From Clostridium sp. AF37-5 (GTDB lineage Bacteria > Bacillota > Clostridia > Lachnospirales > Lachnospiraceae), in the NCBI RefSeq assembly GCF_003477605.1, contig NZ_QUDR01000001.1, forward strand, positions 223,737 to 287,736: a stretch of 64,000 nt of DNA, given 5' to 3'. Of this stretch, positions 60,553 through 64,000 are shown piece after piece. Every line of letters begins with the position of its first letter. Position 1 is the stretch's first letter. The notes below the pieces were generated by a model, which had not been told where the DNA came from, did no database searches, and saw only the letters and a list, made by a program, of their open reading frames with translations. The position numbers were made by a program, and so were the translations under genes.

Positions 60553-62169
60553 ATGAGTACTTTAAATGTAGTGGAGGTATTATTTAACCATAAACCAGTC
60601 GATGTACATTTTCTTAGCAAAAAAACATCGCAGACAGTAACAGTTAGCCCTCAATTTTTATCAAGCAGACATAATCTTGCGTCCCCTGGTGTAAAGATAA
60701 GTGGCATTGCCAAGATGTTTGATTATTTATATCAAAAAGGCGAACCATGTAGGATGTGTATTTACTTTTCAGCCAAGAATAAAATTGCATATGTTGAATT
60801 ATCCGTTCCATCCGAAATGATTCACAGTTTGATTACGCCAAATGAAGTTCGTGTATATGAAGCTGCCGAATCAATTTCTGAAAAATGGCATTTATTGCCA
60901 CTTGTTGCAGTTCAATGGATGATGAATGCGGATTGTTCACTTCTTTCTTTTTTAGAAAAAGTTCAAAGTAATATAAGTGCTGTTCAAAATGCAATAGGAT
61001 TCACTGATGAATTTTATTATTACGGAAAAGATAAAGGCCTTTTGTCTTCAGTTTCAATTGATTTTGGTAATGCAACCATTTTAGCAGAAGCAAAAAGAGC
61101 TTTCCAAAATGGAATGTTTTCTGAAAAAGCAATGAAATTTGGAGAAATGGTATCGGCTCTTGAACAATATCAATCGCAAAAAGAAACAAATTCATCAAAT
61201 CAGCAAATTGATTACGAAAAACAATGGGAAGAAATCAAGGCTGGAAAATATTTACTGGATTATCAATGGAGGGATGATTTACAAGATTATATCAAGCCAT
61301 TAAGTTTTTTGGATAAATATGTCCCAGACCGTATGTTTTGGCAACTGTTCCATATTTTTAAAATACGTACACAAAAAGCACTTAATAGAATAGAAGAAGC
61401 AAAAAATGCCGGATTACCATTTCCGGAGGCACAAAAAGATGACTGTTTAAACATTTTTTTGCATGGCCGCGCAGGCACCGGTAAATCGTATTTGTTGTAT
61501 GCATTAAGTGCTGCATTTGGGATTCCCGCTCCTTTTACAAACTGTTCAAAGGGAACAGAGGAAGATACGTATGAAGGAATTACAAAAGTTATTGATGGTA
61601 AATTGACAGAAATTGAGACATCAATGATTAAAGTCTCCCAAGACGGTGGCATGTGGATTGGTGAGGAATTTGACCTTACTGACCCGGAGGTAAATAAGGG
61701 TGTTTTTAACCAATTAACAGAATATCCTTATATTGCAATGAAAAGTGGATACAAACCAGTCAAAAGGCATCCATTAGCTATTTTCGCAGCCACTTTTAAC
61801 GTGGGAGAACAAAGCCCTCGTATGGACCCGGCGTTATCTTCTCGTTTTGTTCCGTCTTTACGATTTAAAGACCCAACAAAAGAAGATTTTATTAAACGAA
61901 TGATAGCTTCCGGAGCCAAAGATGATACGGCAAATCAGGTTTATGATACATATATAAGAATTTTAACTATGCTCAAAGACCCGGATATTAATGGCGAAGA
62001 ATGTGAGGAATATATTGTTCCTCGTCTTTGTATTGAAACATGTAATTTAATTGACAAGGACAACTTAGATTTCCGTACAGCGATTGAAATTTGCATGATA
62101 AATAAAATCGCAGAAACTAGGCCAGATGTGGCTGACGAAATTTATGTTGCAATGGATTCATATTTTTAG
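60553..62169 (+). CDS. MoxR-type AAA+ ATPase with unknown N-terminal domain
   Basis: A 538-residue protein. Residues 1-230 are an unrecognised domain. The AAA+ module has Walker A HGRAGTGKSYLLYAL (about residue 304), Walker B-like MWIGEEFDLTDPEVN (about 366), and the sensor/arginine-finger area FAATFNVGEQSPRMDPALSSRFVP, typical of MoxR/CbbQ-like ATPases. Such ATPases act with a VWA protein to remodel or activate a target; the next gene encodes one, 13 bases on. Confidence 0.85.
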   Translation: MSTLNVVEVLFNHKPVDVHFLSKKTSQTVTVSPQFLSSRHNLASPGVKISGIAKMFDYLYQKGEPCRMCIYFSAKNKIAYVELSVPSEMIHSLITPNEVRVYEAAESISEKWHLLPLVAVQWMMNADCSLLSFLEKVQSNISAVQNAIGFTDEFYYYGKDKGLLSSVSIDFGNATILAEAKRAFQNGMFSEKAMKFGEMVSALEQYQSQKETNSSNQQIDYEKQWEEIKAGKYLLDYQWRDDLQDYIKPLSFLDKYVPDRMFWQLFHIFKIRTQKALNRIEEAKNAGLPFPEAQKDDCLNIFLHGRAGTGKSYLLYALSAAFGIPAPFTNCSKGTEEDTYEGITKVIDGKLTEIETSMIKVSQDGGMWIGEEFDLTDPEVNKGVFNQLTEYPYIAMKSGYKPVKRHPLAIFAATFNVGEQSPRMDPALSSRFVPSLRFKDPTKEDFIKRMIASGAKDDTANQVYDTYIRILTMLKDPDINGEECEEYIVPRLCIETCNLIDKDNLDFRTAIEICMINKIAETRPDVADEIYVAMDSYF

Positions 62170-62182
62170 GAGGTGCAAAATT

Positions 62183-63916
62183 TTGTTTGAAAAAGAATTA
62201 AGAAATTTTGAACGTATTTTCCGAGGGATAACCGGAAAGCGGTGTGAATGCTTTCCGGAAACACCTCCGGAACTTGGACATACCGATGAAAATGCACATA
62301 TTTATGTTGCGGAAAATCATGAATATTACAAAGGCCTATCTATTGCAGAGCAAAAAATGTTTCGTTTAGGAGTTTTTACCCACGAAATGCTGCATCAAAT
62401 TTTTTCTAACTTTTCTTTGTTACAAAGAATGGCGGAAAGATTGGACGAAAAAGAGTATCAGGTTTTTGCTGAATGTAACAATTTAGTAGAAGATGCCAGT
62501 ATTGAATTTATGGCATCTAATGTTATTAAAGGTAAGTTGTTAAAAGCATTACAATTCAGCATACAAACAATATATCTTAATACGCCGGAATTACAGGAAA
62601 TACCTTCTCCATATCAACAATTTATTTGTGCTTTAGTACAATTTGGAGATATGGGAATTTTAAAAGGAGATTTTACTTTTCCGGAATCCAAAGAATGTTT
62701 TAATCAAGCTGCTAAATTGTTTGACAAAGCGGTAGAGAGCCAAAGCACAATTGTAAGAAAAAATTGTGCTGTAAAAATTATGGAAATTGCTAAACCTTTA
62801 TGGGAAAAGGAAGATTTAGAAGATAAATCAAAATCCATTTCAGATTTATTTGGCAGTAGTTCTAAAACTTTAACAAAAGGAGCTTCTTGTTGCGATGGTA
62901 AATCGATTAAAATTCATGAAGATGAAACAGAAAATAGTGCATCTGCACGCAGAAAAAAATATTTGAAGAAAAAAACTTCTGGAGCAGATGATAATGATTC
63001 AATTCACGTAATTGTTATTACATCAGAAGATTTAGACTGGCTTACATCAGCAGAAGATTTAGCGGTAAAGCGGCAAGGCGAAGAAGAAAAACAAAATCAA
63101 GAAGATGCTATTGATAAGTCAATTCGACCAAACATTTCAGTAGACCGTCTTAGAAATTTAGATGTGGAATGCGGAGTGGAGGAAGAGTACAAAAACCATA
63201 TGGCAGCTTATCGCCCAATTATAAATTCTTTTTCAAAAACTTTACAACGCATTTTTCAAAATGATAAAAGTGAAGTTGTAAAAAAGAAAAAAGGGAAATT
63301 GAATATTGAGCGATATTATGCTCCTCGAAAGACTCCTCGAATTTTTGACCGTCGTACTACACCGAAAAATATTAAAGACATGGCGATTACAATTGCAATT
63401 GACGAGTCCGGTTCTATGACGGCTGAAGAAATGGGCAAAAAACGCACTCGAATTGCCAAAGAAGTGGCATTATGTTTCGCAGAAGCTTTTTCTCCATTTA
63501 ATGTACCATTATATGTCTTTGGTTATCATGATGATGTAACACATCATCATTATATTAAATGGCGCAACACAAAAAAAGAACGCACAAAATTACTTGTGTA
63601 TAATTGTTATGGCTGCAATCATGATGCAGCAAGCATTAATTATGCAGTTGAATTATTGAAAAGCCGAAAAGAAAAACATAAGCTTTTAATTGTTATTACA
63701 GATGGTATTCCATCAATTGGAGAACCATTGGACGTGCAGAACGAAGTACGTAAAGCTCGAAAAATGGGATTTGCCGTTTTGGGTGTGGCGATTGGAAATG
63801 ATGCCACAGAAGCAATAAAAACGATGTATGGAAAAGATTTTTTTCATGTTACATCAACAGAGACAGCTTTTAAAAATGTAGCTAAAATCATTTCAAAAAT
63901 GATTCAATCATGGTAA
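62183..63916 (+). CDS. Zincin-like domain plus VWA protein, partner of the MoxR ATPase
   Basis: TTG 62183 lies eight bases after TAGGAGGTG. The 577-residue product has an N-terminal metallopeptidase-like motif THEMLHQIF (HExxH, about residue 67) with the downstream glutamate-rich ECNNLVEDASIEF. A charged middle region follows. The C-terminal VWA domain has an intact MIDAS: IDESGSMT (about 405), a central NHDAASINYA segment and VITDGIPS (about 505). This resembles DUF2201-type metallopeptidase/VWA proteins paired with MoxR. Its role is unknown. Confidence 0.85.
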   Translation: MFEKELRNFERIFRGITGKRCECFPETPPELGHTDENAHIYVAENHEYYKGLSIAEQKMFRLGVFTHEMLHQIFSNFSLLQRMAERLDEKEYQVFAECNNLVEDASIEFMASNVIKGKLLKALQFSIQTIYLNTPELQEIPSPYQQFICALVQFGDMGILKGDFTFPESKECFNQAAKLFDKAVESQSTIVRKNCAVKIMEIAKPLWEKEDLEDKSKSISDLFGSSSKTLTKGASCCDGKSIKIHEDETENSASARRKKYLKKKTSGADDNDSIHVIVITSEDLDWLTSAEDLAVKRQGEEEKQNQEDAIDKSIRPNISVDRLRNLDVECGVEEEYKNHMAAYRPIINSFSKTLQRIFQNDKSEVVKKKKGKLNIERYYAPRKTPRIFDRRTTPKNIKDMAITIAIDESGSMTAEEMGKKRTRIAKEVALCFAEAFSPFNVPLYVFGYHDDVTHHHYIKWRNTKKERTKLLVYNCYGCNHDAASINYAVELLKSRKEKHKLLIVITDGIPSIGEPLDVQNEVRKARKMGFAVLGVAIGNDATEAIKTMYGKDFFHVTSTETAFKNVAKIISKMIQSW

Positions 63917-63925
63917 AGTATTCAA

Positions 63926-63950
63926 AAAAAGCCCCTTTATGGGGCTTTTT
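63926..63950 (+). terminator. Terminator after the VWA gene
   Basis: AAAAAGCCCC (63926-63935), loop TTTAT, GGGGCTTTTT (63941-63950): a perfect ten-bp stem that can act in both directions. Confidence 0.9.
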
Positions 63951-63966
63951 CAGACTGTAGACAAAG

Positions 63967-63992
63967 TCCACGACAAATGTCGTGGATTTTTC
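63967..63992 (+). terminator. Second stem-loop with T-run at the window edge
   Basis: TCCACGAC (63967-63974) pairs with GTCGTGGA (63979-63986), followed by TTTTTC. It may be a second terminator or the end of the next, unseen gene on the other strand. Confidence 0.65.
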
Positions 63993-64000
63993 TCGTATTA

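Noticed and set aside
63955..64000. Possible insertion-sequence end at the right edge
   Set aside because: The hairpin and T-run can be explained as a terminator, and no transposase or terminal repeat is visible within the window.

Overview
The window looks like a chromosomal segment of a motile, low-to-mid GC Gram-positive anaerobe of the Clostridia, most likely Lachnospiraceae. This rests on the clostridial fla/che gene order, FliY with a CheC-type domain, CheD, PolC as replicative polymerase, the MEP-pathway and CDP-diglyceride genes between frr and polC, strong AGGAGG ribosome sites and frequent TTG/GTG starts. Species cannot be decided by reading alone.

Positions 1-27992 are one long, tightly packed plus-strand motility operon: the 3' end of fliI, then fliJ, a MotE-like gene, fliK, flgD, a TIGR02530-type gene, flgE, flbD, motA, motB, fliL, fliM, fliY, cheY, fliO, fliP, fliQ, fliR, flhB, flhA, flhF, flhG, a YcgR/PilZ gene, cheB, cheA, cheW, cheD, an unknown membrane protein, fliA, fapA and three small accessory genes. 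Together they encode the export gate, hook, stator, switch, chemotaxis relay and sigma-28. There is no separate cheC; FliY carries two intact phosphatase-type motifs.

Positions 27996-45302 are housekeeping: rpsB-tsf with a strong promoter and structured leader; a small HD alarmone hydrolase-like gene; a LacI-like sensor fused to GGDEF; an overlapping polysaccharide deacetylase-bactofilin pair; then pyrH, frr, uppS, cdsA, dxr, rseP, ispG and polC, with a small antisense membrane-protein gene after polC.

Positions 45431-51264 hold an extracytoplasmic flavin redox cluster. A secreted homologue of the Treponema pallidum 47-kDa antigen (Tp47) sits behind a perfect consensus promoter. It is followed by apbE (lipoprotein FMN transferase), a protein with four tandem FMN-binding domains, a single-domain FMN protein and a NapH-like membrane iron-sulfur protein. 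This looks like an electron route from the membrane to covalently bound flavins outside the cell.

A tRNA-Glu(CTC) gene at 51316-51387 marks the border to an AT-rich accessory region that runs past the right edge. It contains a ribbon-helix-helix regulator with its own operators, many small orphan genes, a relic of a tyrosine recombinase, a RecD2-type helicase, a deoxynucleotidase-like HAD protein and a MoxR-type AAA+ ATPase beside a zincin-VWA protein. Six transcription units here share an identical 12-bp element (ACAGACATATTA), always in the orientation of the downstream gene and usually with a T-rich element upstream. I read this as a dedicated promoter class of a phage-like or other integrated element. 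It is the most unusual signal in the window.
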